Shown: positions 33,106-42,051 of the stretch, piece after piece
Numbering within the stretch: position 1 is the stretch's first letter
Layout of the letters: every line of letters begins with the position of its first letter
Source of the DNA: an uncultured Acidimicrobiales bacterium
GTDB taxonomy: Bacteria > Actinomycetota > Acidimicrobiia > Acidimicrobiales > SZUA-35
Assembly (NCBI GenBank): GCA_937925335.1
Contig: CALEWY010000022.1
Span: 1 to 64,000 of the forward strand
Direction of reading: 5' to 3'
Length of the DNA stretch: 64,000 nucleotides
Position numbers and translations under genes: made by a program
Notes under the pieces: generated by a model
What the model saw: the letters and a program-made list of their open reading frames with translations, nothing else
What the model was told of the DNA's origin: nothing
Database searches by the model: none

Positions 33106-34419
33106 TCAGCCTGCTTCGCTGTGGGTGACGGGCTGTTCGCCCATCCATTCGCGCAGGGTGTTCTTCAGCTTGGTTTGCTGGATGAAGAGGTCTTGCTCGG
33201 GATCGGCGTCGCCACTTGCTTGCGGTGCCTTCAGGTAGAAGCTGAGCCACTCCTGCACACCGCTCTGACCAGCGCGCATGGCGAGGTCCATGAAGAGTGC
33301 AAGGTCGAGCACGATCGGCGCTGCGAGGATCGAGTCACGACAGAGGAAGTCGATCTTGATCTGCATCGGGTAACCCATCCACCCGAAGATGTCGATTGCG
33401 TCCCAGCCCTCTTTGTTGTCACCGCGTGGCGGGTAGTAGTTGATGCGGACGACGTGATCAACGTTGCCGTAGAGCTCGGGGTAGGTGTCAGGCTGCAAGA
33501 TGGTGTGCAGCACGCCGAGCTTCGACTCTTCCTTGGTCTTGAAGTTCTCCGGTGCGTCGAGCACCTCGCCATCACGGTTGCCCAAGATGTTGGTTGAGTA
33601 CCAACCGCGCAGGCCGAGCATGCGGGCCTTGAGGCCAGGAGCGATGAGGGTCTTCATGAGGGTCTGACCCGTCTTGAAGTCCTTGCCGGCGATCGGCACG
33701 CCGCGGGTGCGGGACAGCTCCATCATGCAGGGCAGGTCGGTCGAGAGGTTCGGGGCGCCATTGGCGAACGGCACACCGGACTGCAGCGCGGCGTAGACGT
33801 AGAGCTGGCTCGGCGAGATGTTGTCGTCGTTCGCCTTCATACCGGCCTCGAAGGCCTCGACGGTTTCGTGAACGGCGGATGGTTCCTGGAACGCTTCGGT
33901 CGAACCGCACCACACCATGACGAGGCGGTCGCAATCGTTCGCTTCACGGAACGATTCGATGTCAGCCATGAGTGCCATGGCCTGGTCCCACTTGTTGTCG
34001 ATCTTCTTGACGCGGGTGCCGTCGAGGCGGCTCACCCACTTCTGATCGAAGACCGCCTCCATGGCCACGATGCCCTCCATCTCCGAGGAGATCGAGGCGA
34101 GGTCACGCTCGTCGAGCACACCGCAGGTGCGGGCGGCTTCGAGTGCGTTCGCCGAGATTGGATCCCAGCCACCAAAGACGATGTCGTCAAGGCTCGCAAG
34201 CGGAGCAAAGTCTCGAATGAGCGGGTTACGGCCTTCGGCCTTGTCGCCGAGGCGAATGTGCGCCATCTGGCTGACGGAGCCGAGAGGCGGCTTGCCCTCA
34301 GCTCGGGCGGCGAGCACGCCAGCGATGAAGGTGGACGCCACTGCACCCATACCTGGCGTCAAGACGCCGAGTTTGCCGGAAGCGGGCTTGATGTCCATTG
34401 GTCCAGTGGTTTCTGCCAT
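33106..34419 (-). CDS. ino1: inositol-3-phosphate synthase
   Basis: 437 aa. Converts glucose 6-phosphate to myo-inositol 3-phosphate with internal NAD turnover, feeding phosphatidylinositol, mycothiol or compatible-solute synthesis. LTPGMGAVASTFIAGVLAA is the NAD-binding loop, FGGWDPISANALEAA follows, and catalytic-domain signatures are VPIAGKDFKTGQTLMKT, RGWYSTNILGNRDG and QIKIDFLCRDSILAAPIVLD. The length suits the larger bacterial form of the enzyme. It is divergent from a LysR gene 58 bp away, which may control it. Confidence 0.94.
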   Translation of the reverse strand: MAETTGPMDIKPASGKLGVLTPGMGAVASTFIAGVLAARAEGKPPLGSVSQMAHIRLGDKAEGRNPLIRDFAPLASLDDIVFGGWDPISANALEAARTCGVLDERDLASISSEMEGIVAMEAVFDQKWVSRLDGTRVKKIDNKWDQAMALMADIESFREANDCDRLVMVWCGSTEAFQEPSAVHETVEAFEAGMKANDDNISPSQLYVYAALQSGVPFANGAPNLSTDLPCMMELSRTRGVPIAGKDFKTGQTLMKTLIAPGLKARMLGLRGWYSTNILGNRDGEVLDAPENFKTKEESKLGVLHTILQPDTYPELYGNVDHVVRINYYPPRGDNKEGWDAIDIFGWMGYPMQIKIDFLCRDSILAAPIVLDLALFMDLAMRAGQSGVQEWLSFYLKAPQASGDADPEQDLFIQQTKLKNTLREWMGEQPVTHSEAG

Positions 34420-34459
34420 GCACCAAAAGATAAGGCAGTCCGCGAGATATGCGAGCTTA

Positions 34460-34476
34460 GATTAGAGTTACTAATC
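34460..34476. promoter_or_regulatory. LysR-type T-N11-A box between ino1 and lysR
   Basis: GATTAG-AGTTA-CTAATC, a perfect 6-bp inverted repeat containing TTAGAGTTACTAA, the classic T-N11-A pattern. It ends 1 bp before the LysR gene start, so binding would repress lysR and could activate ino1. Confidence 0.6.
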
Positions 34477-34477
34477 A

Positions 34478-35407
34478 ATGAAGCGCGACCCGCTCCCCCA
34501 ACTCACGATCCAGCAACTCGACTACTTGGTCACGGTTGCCGACAGTCCGACCTGGGCCGCCGCTTCCGAACGCCTTGGCGTCACCCCCTCTGCCCTATCG
34601 CAGGGGCTCGCTGAAGTCGAGCGACGAATCGGCCGCGGATTGTTCGATCGGGTTGGCCGTCGCCGAGTCCTCGCTGCGGATACCGGGCCGATCCTCGACT
34701 ACGCCCGAGAGGTCATCGCCCGCACCACCGACCTCGGGCGATGGCTCGAGACGACGTCAGAGGGAGCGAGTGGATCGCTGCGGGTCGGAATGATCGACGT
34801 CGCAGCAGTCGGCCACTTTCCGAACGAGTTGCGCAGTTTCCGCCAGGCACGACCCGACATCGACTTTCGGTTGACCGTGGTTCCATCCTCCCAACTCGTC
34901 GAGCAAGTCCGACGCAACGAACTCGATCTTGCGATCATCGTGCGGCCTGACGTCGACCCACCGGATCTGGAGACTCGCCCGATCATCACCGAAGCACTTG
35001 CCGTGTACGGGCCACCTGAACAATCCGATGGCTCGACCTCCGCCTCCGGCGCACGCCGCGACGCAAAACGTCCCACCGCACCACCCTCATCGTGGGGTCC
35101 TTGGGTTTTGTTTCCGACCGGGTCCCACACCCGAGCGCTCATCGAACGAGCCCTCATCGGTGCCGGTGCGACATTTGATGTCATCGCGGAATCTCACCAA
35201 CCAGACGTGCTACGCGAGATGGTGCGCCTCGGTCTCGGGTGGACAGTTCTCCCTGTTGTGCAGGCCGAGTTTGGCCCGGAGCCACTGAAACCTGCCCGAA
35301 TCAAGCCGCTTGTCGAGCGTTCGCTCGTCGCCGTGACACGACGAGGCTCGCTCCCGAACCCGCTCGCCGAGCAACTCGTTGAGCTTCTTCGCGCCGCATC
35401 GACCTGA
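34478..35407 (+). CDS. LysR family transcriptional regulator
   Basis: 309 aa. N-terminal winged helix (LTIQQLDYLVTVADSPTWAA ... ERLGVTPSALSQGLAEVERR) and a periplasmic-binding-like effector domain from about residue 90 (GSLRVGMIDVAAVGHFP). A flexible insert (SDGSTSASGARRDAKRPTAP) interrupts the effector domain between its two lobes, which is uncommon. It is divergent from ino1 with a T-N11-A box between them; the effector is unknown. It is followed by an amino-acid transporter operon that it might also control. Confidence 0.92.
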   Translation: MKRDPLPQLTIQQLDYLVTVADSPTWAAASERLGVTPSALSQGLAEVERRIGRGLFDRVGRRRVLAADTGPILDYAREVIARTTDLGRWLETTSEGASGSLRVGMIDVAAVGHFPNELRSFRQARPDIDFRLTVVPSSQLVEQVRRNELDLAIIVRPDVDPPDLETRPIITEALAVYGPPEQSDGSTSASGARRDAKRPTAPPSSWGPWVLFPTGSHTRALIERALIGAGATFDVIAESHQPDVLREMVRLGLGWTVLPVVQAEFGPEPLKPARIKPLVERSLVAVTRRGSLPNPLAEQLVELLRAAST

Positions 35408-35545
35408 ATCAAGATGTCGGCAATGTGAAGGCCGCGTGACGCGGGTCACCCATTCGTGAGCGCGGACGGAACCGACCCGTTAGCATCGCTCCCGCCGCGC
35501 CGTCTGGTGCGGTTCATCGTCCCCCCTGGGGAGAGGAGACTTCAC

Positions 35546-36691
35546 ATGAAGAACACGAAGTGGCTTCGCATCATTGCGGCCATCTTTGCCTTCACGCTCG
35601 TCGCTGCAGCCTGCAGCTCGGGCGGATCCGACGGCGAGACCGGCGGCTCTGACTCAACGAACGAAGATGGCGACAGCGGCGACTCCGGAGATTCCGGCGA
35701 CGGCGACTCGGGCGACGGCGACACCGTCGAACTCACGCAAGACGGTGGCCGTCTGGCCGCCGTGCAAGAGCGTGGCACGCTCATCTGTGGCGGCAACGAC
35801 ACCCTTCCTGGGTTCGGCATCGTTGATGACGCTGGCGACTTCAGCGGCTTTGACATCGACTTCTGTCGTGTTGTTGCGGCCGGCGTGCTCGGCGACGCAA
35901 ACGCCGTCGAGTTCGTTCCACTGACCGCTGACGCTCGTTTCACCGCGCTGCAGTCCGGTGAGATCGACGTGCTCATCCGAAACACCACCTGGACCGCCAC
36001 CCGTGACGGCCAGGAAGGCGCGAACTTCTTGTTCACGACCTTCTTCGATGGCCAGGGCCTCATGGTTCCTGCCAGCACCGGATTCACCGAGCTCGAGGAC
36101 CTCGCCGATGCCAGCATCTGCGTGCTCTCGGGTACCACCACCGAGCTCAACTTGAACTCCGTGTTCAGCGCTCGTGGCATCGCCTTCAACCCGGTCGTGT
36201 TCGAGGACAACAACGCTCTGCGCCCCGCATACGAAGAGGGCCAGTGCGAGGCTTGGACCTCTGACGCATCGCAGCTCGCAGCGTTCAAGTCCTCCATCGA
36301 GGGCGAGGGTGGCGACGAGCAGTTCATCATGGCTGAGATCATCTCCAAGGAGCCGCTCGGCCCCGTGGTCGTCGATGGTGACACCGAGTGGGCACAGGCC
36401 GTCAACTGGTCGGTCATGGCCACCGTTCAGGCTTGGGAGTTCGGACTCGATTCGGGCAGCATCTCCGGCTACTCCGGCGACGACCCGAACATCTTGAACT
36501 TCATCGGCACCGATGGCTTCGATCCAGGCATCGGCCTCCCGGCTGACTTCGCCGTCCAGGTCGTCAGCCAGGTTGGCAACTACGAAGAGATCTACAACGC
36601 CAACATCATCCCGATCGGTCTGCAGCTCACCGGCTCGCCGAACGATCTGTGGACCAACGGTGGCCTCATGTACGTGCCGCCGTACCGCTAG
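35546..36691 (+). CDS. amino-acid ABC transporter, substrate-binding lipoprotein
   Basis: 381 aa from the ATG at 35546, preceded by GAGAGGAG. The lipoprotein signal (IIAAIFAFTLVAAAC) has its lipid-modified Cys near residue 23. A Gly/Ser/Asp linker follows (GDSGDSGDSGDGDSGDGD). The binding domain is of the general-L-amino-acid type: RGTLICGGNDTLPGFGIVDD, GFDIDFCRVVAAGVLGD, ARFTALQSGEIDVLIRNTTW and EAWTSDASQLAAFKS match AapJ/BztA proteins. It would be anchored outside the membrane and deliver substrates to the permeases downstream. Confidence 0.93.
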   Translation: MKNTKWLRIIAAIFAFTLVAAACSSGGSDGETGGSDSTNEDGDSGDSGDSGDGDSGDGDTVELTQDGGRLAAVQERGTLICGGNDTLPGFGIVDDAGDFSGFDIDFCRVVAAGVLGDANAVEFVPLTADARFTALQSGEIDVLIRNTTWTATRDGQEGANFLFTTFFDGQGLMVPASTGFTELEDLADASICVLSGTTTELNLNSVFSARGIAFNPVVFEDNNALRPAYEEGQCEAWTSDASQLAAFKSSIEGEGGDEQFIMAEIISKEPLGPVVVDGDTEWAQAVNWSVMATVQAWEFGLDSGSISGYSGDDPNILNFIGTDGFDPGIGLPADFAVQVVSQVGNYEEIYNANIIPIGLQLTGSPNDLWTNGGLMYVPPYR

Positions 36692-36734
36692 ATCCTTCCG
36701 ATCTGCTGACCACATCAGCGACGCAGACCTGAAC

Positions 36735-36769
36735 AGCAATACCGCAAGAGCAATACCGCAAGAGCAATA
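36735..36769. repeat. 14-bp tandem repeat, 2.5 copies
   Basis: AGCAATACCGCAAG twice plus AGCAATA, just downstream of the binding-protein gene. Confidence 0.9.
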
Positions 36770-36781
36770 ACTGAGCGTGAG

Positions 36782-36810
36782 CCGGCGACGGACCTCGTGT
36801 CCGTCGCCGG
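36782..36810 (+). terminator. intra-operon hairpin after the binding-protein gene
   Basis: Perfect 11-bp stem CCGGCGACGGA/TCCGTCGCCGG with a 7-nt loop, followed by TTTCG. It lies between the abundant binding protein and the permease genes, where a partial terminator or 3'-end stabiliser often lowers permease expression. Confidence 0.65.
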
Positions 36811-36874
36811 TTTCGCCTCATCGCAAGATTTCGTTACCGGGGGTAGGGGCAATCGTGAAGCGAGTGCAGGGGAC

Positions 36875-38107
36875 GTGACCGCAGCCAAGGTCACACCGAG
36901 TAGTCCAAGTCAGCAGACCCCGCCGCCATGGCGCGACGTGAGGGTCCTGCGAATCGTCGGTCAAGTCGTTGCCGTCGTCGCAGTGTTCGGGGCGCTCTAC
37001 TGGTTGTTCAACAACCTCATTACCAATCTCAACGACTCGGGCATCCCGATCGACTTCGGCGTGTTCAACCAGCCAACGAACTTCAGCATCCGCGACGATC
37101 CCGGCTTTGATGACCGCAGCCCCTTGTTCCCGAACCTGCTGTGGGTCGGCATCAAGAACACCGCCATTTCGACGATCTTCGGAATCTTGATCGCCCTCAC
37201 CCTCGGCACACTCGTCGGCATTGGCCGCTTGTCGAGCAACTGGCTTGTTTCGAAGCTCTCGCTTCTCTACGTCGAGGGGCTTCGCAACATCCCGGTCCTC
37301 GTGCTCATCACCTTCTTCGGATTCGCTGTCTTCACGTTCGGACCGTTCCCACCGTTCAATCCGAGCAGTCCGCCGATCAGCATCGGATTGCCCTTCTCCG
37401 ATTCAAACCTGGCGCTTTTGTCGAACGATCGGTGGGGTGTGCCCTCGATCGCCACCGATGGCGCGACCGGCTTGTTCTGGATTCTCATGCTGGCCGCGCT
37501 CGCCGCAACCGTCGCCGTGTGGCGTTGGCGCACGAGCGTCAACATCAAGACCGGCGCCCCGCATCGCCGAGTCTTGTTCGCTCTCGGAACGCTCCTCGGA
37601 ATCGGCATCATCGCCTTCCTCATCACCGGGACGCCCTACCGGATGTCGTGGCCGGCCGTCTCGGAGTCCGGCCGACGCATCGATGGCGGGTTCTCGACGA
37701 ACGCTGGCTGGATCAGCCTGACGGTTGCTCTCGGCCTCTACACCGCCAGCCACGTCGCCGAGATCGTTCGAGGCTCGATCCAAGCGGTTGCCAAAGGCCA
37801 AAGCGAGGCGTCCAACGCCCTCGCGCTGAGCGGCTTCCAGCGATATCGCTTTGTCGTTCTTCCGCAAGCGCTTCGAATTGCGATTCCTCCGACGATCAAC
37901 CAATTCCTCAACCTCACCAAGAACACGTCGCTCGGTGTGGTCGTCGCCTACCCCGAAATCACGTCGCTCATCCGAACAGCGATCGGCAACGGCAAACCAG
38001 CTGTGCCCCTCCTCGCCGTGCTCATGGCGATCTACTTGGGCTTCTCGTTCTTCTGGTCGATCATGCTCAACATCGTCAACCGTCGATTCCAGTTGGTGGG
38101 CCGATGA
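36875..38107 (+). CDS. amino-acid ABC transporter permease (AapQ/BztB-like)
   Basis: 410 aa from the GTG at 36875, which has AGGGG just upstream. An earlier GTG at 36797 lies inside the hairpin loop and is less likely. A first helix (IVGQVVAVVAVFGALYWLFN) is followed by a long periplasmic loop, then the HisM-type membrane domain. SHVAEIVRGSIQAVAKGQSE and ALALSGFQRYRFVVLPQALR form the EAA loop that contacts the ATPase. The large size and periplasmic insert are typical of AapQ/BztB for general L-amino acids. Its stop overlaps the next gene by 4 bp (ATGA). Confidence 0.92.
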   Translation: MTAAKVTPSSPSQQTPPPWRDVRVLRIVGQVVAVVAVFGALYWLFNNLITNLNDSGIPIDFGVFNQPTNFSIRDDPGFDDRSPLFPNLLWVGIKNTAISTIFGILIALTLGTLVGIGRLSSNWLVSKLSLLYVEGLRNIPVLVLITFFGFAVFTFGPFPPFNPSSPPISIGLPFSDSNLALLSNDRWGVPSIATDGATGLFWILMLAALAATVAVWRWRTSVNIKTGAPHRRVLFALGTLLGIGIIAFLITGTPYRMSWPAVSESGRRIDGGFSTNAGWISLTVALGLYTASHVAEIVRGSIQAVAKGQSEASNALALSGFQRYRFVVLPQALRIAIPPTINQFLNLTKNTSLGVVVAYPEITSLIRTAIGNGKPAVPLLAVLMAIYLGFSFFWSIMLNIVNRRFQLVGR

Positions 38108-39645
38108 CGGACACGCCGATCCTGCCGACAACCGAAGACTTGAGCGCTCCACCGGACAACTCGCAATCAGCCGGCCAGTGGGTCAAGCGCAATCTGTTCA
38201 ACACGCCGTTGAACTCGGTGATCACGATTCTCTTTGCGCCGATCGCGCTGTACCTGCTCTATCGACTGTTCCGATTCGTCTTCATCACGGGCCGCTGGGA
38301 CGCCGTCGATCGAAACCTGGAACTCTTCATGATCGGCCAGTACCCCCGAGAAGAGCGTTGGCGCATCGCCGCCCAATTGCTGATCTTGTCGACCTCCTTC
38401 GGCGTCTTGATGGGCGCCATGCGATCGTCCGCTCGAGATGTGGCCGAAGAAACCGGCGAACCGTTCCAGGCGACGTCGTGGAAGACGTACCTGTCGAGCT
38501 ACTGGGCGGTTCTCGCCTTCATCGGGTTGATCCTCGTCGCTTTCGTCGACACCGCCGGTCCGTGGATCTTGGCAGTTGCCGTCGCCGCACTGGCGTTCGC
38601 CGGGTGGGCGATCACGTCTCGAATCGGTGCGGCACTTCGGCCGTACGCTTACTCGCTCGCTGCGGTTGGAGCCTGCGCAAGCTTCCAGGTGCTGTCGGGC
38701 ACTGGCGGCTGGGCATGGGGCTACACAACCCTGGCCCTGATTCCTGCTCTCGGCGCTCTCGTTCGAGTCATCCCTCGCAACGCAGCCGGCGTTCTCGCCT
38801 ATGCAGCGGGGGTCGCCGGGGTCGTCGTGTTCGCATTGCGACCTGGGGCGCTCATGGTCATCCCGCTGGCGGTGGGCCTCTATGCCGCCTTCATCGCCTA
38901 CCGAGGTGACCGCATCGACGGTGGTCGGGCCGGCGCAATCGTGCTCGCCGGCGTTGGTGTCTTCTTCCTCTACCGAGCGATCGACCACACCGGAATCGAC
39001 TGGTCGGACTGGGGTGGGTTCCACCTCAACCTCGTCGCCACGGTCGGCGGCATCATCTTGGCCTTCCCGCTCGGTGTGTTGCTCGCCCTCGGCCGCCGCT
39101 CGGACCTTCCCGCAGTGCGGATGTTGTGCGTCGCCTACATCGAGTTCTTCCGAGGCGCTCCGCTCATCACGTTCTTGCTCGCTGCGCAGTTCTTCCTCGG
39201 GTTCTTCTTGAACACGGACAACCCACTGTCCCTCGTGACTCGGGCAACCGTGGCGATCATGCTGTTCTCGGCGGCGTACATCGCCGAGATCATTCGTGGT
39301 GGCCTGCAAGCCGTGCCAAAGGGCCAGGTTGAGGCCGGACAGGCTCAGGGTCTGTCCCAGGCGAAGATCATGCGACTGATCGTGTTGCCGCAGGCGTTGC
39401 GCGCTGTGATTCCGGCGATGGTCGGACAATTCATCTCGCTGTTCAAAGACACCTCGCTCTTCACCATCATCGCCCTGCCCGAGTTCCTCACCGTTCGAGA
39501 GCTCGTTCATGCGCAGGCCGATTTCCGAGGGTTCGGCATCGCCGAGACGCTCACCTTTGTGGCCGCCGGCTTCGGCGTGGTGGCCTTCAGCATGTCCAGA
39601 GAAAGCCAGCGTCTCGAACGCCGATTGGGAGTGGGACAACGATGA
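38104..39645 (+). CDS. amino-acid ABC transporter permease (AapM/BztC-like)
   Basis: 513 aa, longer than most HisM permeases. The N-terminal third resembles AapM ([20 protein letters not shown] near residue 75). About eight extra hydrophobic segments run through the middle ([33 protein letters not shown]) before the C-terminal permease core with [20 protein letters not shown] and [20 protein letters not shown]. It pairs with the preceding permease as a heterodimer. Both junctions overlap by ATGA, indicating tight coupling. Confidence 0.92.
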   Translation: MTDTPILPTTEDLSAPPDNSQSAGQWVKRNLFNTPLNSVITILFAPIALYLLYRLFRFVFITGRWDAVDRNLELFMIGQYPREERWRIAAQLLILSTSFGVLMGAMRSSARDVAEETGEPFQATSWKTYLSSYWAVLAFIGLILVAFVDTAGPWILAVAVAALAFAGWAITSRIGAALRPYAYSLAAVGACASFQVLSGTGGWAWGYTTLALIPALGALVRVIPRNAAGVLAYAAGVAGVVVFALRPGALMVIPLAVGLYAAFIAYRGDRIDGGRAGAIVLAGVGVFFLYRAIDHTGIDWSDWGGFHLNLVATVGGIILAFPLGVLLALGRRSDLPAVRMLCVAYIEFFRGAPLITFLLAAQFFLGFFLNTDNPLSLVTRATVAIMLFSAAYIAEIIRGGLQAVPKGQVEAGQAQGLSQAKIMRLIVLPQALRAVIPAMVGQFISLFKDTSLFTIIALPEFLTVRELVHAQADFRGFGIAETLTFVAAGFGVVAFSMSRESQRLERRLGVGQR

Positions 39646-40433
39646 CCGACCAGAACAACACCACCGCTTCGGTCGATGCCGATGCAACCAACATTGGCGA
39701 CCGCGAGGTCATGATCGAGGTCTCCGGCGTCGACAAGTTCTTCGGCGACTTCCAGGCGCTGAAGGGCATCGACATGCTCGTTGGCAAGCAGGAGGTGGTC
39801 GTGGTGATCGGCCCGTCCGGCTCGGGCAAGTCAACGCTGATCCGCTGCATCAACCGCCTCGAGAAGCACGACCGCGGCCGCATCATGGTCGGCGACATCG
39901 AACTGTCGGACGACGTGCGGAACATCCAGGAGATTCGCCGAGAGACCGGCATGGTCTTCCAGTCGTTCAACCTGTTCCCGCACCTCACCGTGCTCGACAA
40001 CATCACGCTCGCTCCTCGCCAGGTCCGCCGGATTCCGAAGGATGAGGCAGAGGCAACCGCGATGGAGTTGTTGGAGCGAGTGAAGATTCCGGATCAAGCC
40101 CGGAAGTTTCCGGGGCAGCTTTCCGGTGGTCAGCAGCAGCGCGTGGCGATCGCCCGTTCACTCGCCATGAGCCCAAAGGTGCTCTTGTTCGACGAGCCGA
40201 CCTCGGCCCTCGATCCGGAGATGATCAAGGAGGTCCTCGACACCATGAAGGATCTCGCCGCCGAAGGTATGACGATGATCTGCGTGACCCACGAGATGGG
40301 CTTCGCCCGAGAGGTCGCCGACCGAGTCGTGTTCATGGCCGACGGCCAAGTCGTCGAAGTCGGCACTCCCGAGCACTTCTTCACCGATCCCCGAGAAGAA
40401 CGCACCCGCCTCTTCCTCTCCCAGATCCTCTAA
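39642..40433 (+). CDS. amino-acid ABC transporter ATP-binding protein (AapP/GlnQ-like)
   Basis: 263 aa. Walker [11 protein letters not shown] near residue 63, Q-loop [13 protein letters not shown], signature [16 protein letters not shown], Walker [15 protein letters not shown] and switch His in VTHEMGFA. An N-terminal Thr/Asp-rich extension of about 20 residues precedes the domain. It powers uptake through the two upstream permeases. The operon ends with a strong hairpin at 40445-40490. Confidence 0.96.
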   Translation: MTDQNNTTASVDADATNIGDREVMIEVSGVDKFFGDFQALKGIDMLVGKQEVVVVIGPSGSGKSTLIRCINRLEKHDRGRIMVGDIELSDDVRNIQEIRRETGMVFQSFNLFPHLTVLDNITLAPRQVRRIPKDEAEATAMELLERVKIPDQARKFPGQLSGGQQQRVAIARSLAMSPKVLLFDEPTSALDPEMIKEVLDTMKDLAAEGMTMICVTHEMGFAREVADRVVFMADGQVVEVGTPEHFFTDPREERTRLFLSQIL

Positions 40434-40444
40434 CCCCACTGCCC

Positions 40445-40490
40445 CACTGGCGGCAACAAGGTGCACCCCTTCACCTTGTGGCCGCCAGTG
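40445..40490 (+). terminator. transporter-operon terminator
   Basis: 19-bp arms starting CACTGGCGGCAACAAGG, complementary at 18 of 19 positions, with an 8-nt loop. Begins 12 nt past the ATPase gene stop. Confidence 0.75.
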
Positions 40491-40518
40491 AACGAAGTGT
40501 GGGGCGTAGGATCGATTG

Positions 40519-40956
40519 GTGCAGATTCTGGAGTTCGCTGACGACGAGATCGTGCCGATCAAGGAGCTCGTCGAGCTGTACGAGGCAGTGGGTTGGATTC
40601 TGTATTCGGCCGACCCTGATGCCCTCGCACGGGCGATCGACAGATCGACCTACGTCGTGACCGCCCGTGATGACGGCGATCTTGTCGGTCTCGCCCGCGT
40701 GATGAGCGACGACGTGTCGATCGCCTACCTCCAAGACGTGCTCGTCAAACCGTCGCACCACCGCCAGGGCATCGGCTCGGTGCTCGTCACCCGCTGTCTC
40801 GAGCGATTCGATCACGTTCGCCAGAAGGTTCTGCTCACCGATGACGAGCCCGGCCAAGCCGCCTTCTACGAGTCGCTCGGCTATCGCAACGTCAACGACC
40901 TCGAAACCGTCGGTCTCAATGCCTTCGTGCAGTTCCGAGGCATGACCGACCTCTAA
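40519..40956 (+). CDS. GNAT family N-acetyltransferase
   Basis: 145 aa from the GTG at 40519, with AGGA upstream. The acetyl-CoA motif is VLVKPSHHRQGIGSVLVTRC, preceded by LVGLARVMSDDVSIAYLQD, and the C-terminal AAFYESLGYRNV is typical. Substrate unknown. It is followed by the inverted and direct repeats at 40962-41187. Confidence 0.9.
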   Translation: MQILEFADDEIVPIKELVELYEAVGWILYSADPDALARAIDRSTYVVTARDDGDLVGLARVMSDDVSIAYLQDVLVKPSHHRQGIGSVLVTRCLERFDHVRQKVLLTDDEPGQAAFYESLGYRNVNDLETVGLNAFVQFRGMTDL

Positions 40957-40961
40957 CGCGT

Positions 40962-41187
40962 CCGCCACCGCACCTTGGGGTCGCGTCTCAATCTCAACAA
41001 CGCGCCCGCAAACGCGCCCGCCACCGCGCGTTGGGGTCGCGTCTCAATCTCAACAACCACGGCTGGACCCGAATGGACAAGGGCCTTGACTCGGAAAGGA
41101 CCTGAAAATGTTGAGATTGAGACCCGACCCCTCGGCCTTCAGAATGAGGTCAGGGCGGATGCCAGGTTGAGATTGAGACGCGACCCC
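40962..41187. repeat. cluster of four 22-nt repeats, two direct and two inverted
   Basis: A unit beginning GGGGTCGCGTCTCAATCTCA lies at 40977-40998 and again, identical, at 41033-41054; with flanks CCGCCACCGC upstream and AAC downstream, these form a 56-bp-period duplication. The reverse complement (GTTGAGATTGAGACGCGACC...) occurs at 41110-41131 with one mismatch and at 41166-41187 without. The arrangement forms a potential large cruciform between convergent genes. No coding sequence is present. The end GAGACGCGACCCCT resembles the GAGACTTGACCCCT core of the 22-23 kb repeats. Confidence 0.8.
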
Positions 41188-41204
41188 TAGGAGTCAGGAA
41201 AATG

Positions 41205-42032
41205 TCAGGCTCGGAGGAGGAGTTCGCCGTTGGGGACGGCGAACCAGCTGGTTGGGTGCACGCCCCACTCGCGCCAGCCCTCGGCGATGTGGAGCAGCTC
41301 TTCGGGGGTCGAGAACTCCCGCTCGACCGCCTGCTCGGCGAATGACGACGACGTCGTGCGCTCCGCCCACAGACCACCCCACCACGACCGAAGCTCGGGA
41401 GTGGCGAAAGCCCACGTGTCGGCCGACGGCGTGATCTCGGTGAAACCAGCCGACGTCGCCCAGTCGACGAGATGCCGAGCGGCGTCTGGCTCAGCATCGT
41501 TGCTCTTCGCAACCGCCCGATAGATCTCCAGCCATCGATCAAGACGCGGATCAGGCGGGAACCACGACATCCCTGCGTAGTCCGCGTCACGCACGGCGAC
41601 GATCCCTCCGGGCTTCGCAACTCGCCGCATCTCTCGCAGAACCGCCACGGGATCGGACACATGCTGCAGAACCTGATGCGCGTGCACCACGTCGAACGTG
41701 TCGTCGGCGTAGCTCAACGCGTAGGCATCATCCACGGTGAACGAGACGTTCGTCTGTCCGGCCTCGGCCTGGGCTTGACGAGCCGTCTCGATGACGTCGA
41801 CCGAACCATCGATGCCGATTACTTCGCCTGGGGCCACCAAGCGTGCAATGTCGATCGTGATCGTGCCCGGTCCGCATCCAACGTCGAGCAGACTCATGCC
41901 GGGCCGCAGCTCATCGATCAGGTAGCCCGCCGAGTTCCTCGCCGTTCGCCACGTGTGCGAACGAAGCACGCTCGGCTGGTGTCCGTGGGTATAGGTATCG
42001 CTGGGCGGGTTGGCATCTGGGGCGTCAGGCAC
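41205..42032 (-). CDS. class I SAM-dependent methyltransferase
   Basis: 275 aa from a GTG. SLLDVGCGPGTITIDIARLV is motif I, GIDGSVDVIETARQ motif II and FDVVHAHQVLQHVSDPVAVL with EMRRVAKPGGIVAVRD later motifs. The N-terminus YTHGHQPSVLRSHTWRTARN is a common feature of this UbiE-like group. The C-terminal region (GGLWAERTTSSSFAEQAVER) probably forms the substrate cap. The start lies 19 bp after the miaB stop on the same strand, so it may be cotranscribed with miaB. Confidence 0.87.
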   Translation of the reverse strand: MPDAPDANPPSDTYTHGHQPSVLRSHTWRTARNSAGYLIDELRPGMSLLDVGCGPGTITIDIARLVAPGEVIGIDGSVDVIETARQAQAEAGQTNVSFTVDDAYALSYADDTFDVVHAHQVLQHVSDPVAVLREMRRVAKPGGIVAVRDADYAGMSWFPPDPRLDRWLEIYRAVAKSNDAEPDAARHLVDWATSAGFTEITPSADTWAFATPELRSWWGGLWAERTTSSSFAEQAVEREFSTPEELLHIAEGWREWGVHPTSWFAVPNGELLLRA

Positions 42033-42051
42033 CCAGCCATCCTGGCCCAGA

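Noticed and set aside
36797-36874. Longer N-terminus for the first permease from the GTG at 36797
   Set aside because: That GTG lies in the loop of an 11-bp terminator-like hairpin and has no ribosome site; the GTG at 36875 has AGGGG upstream.
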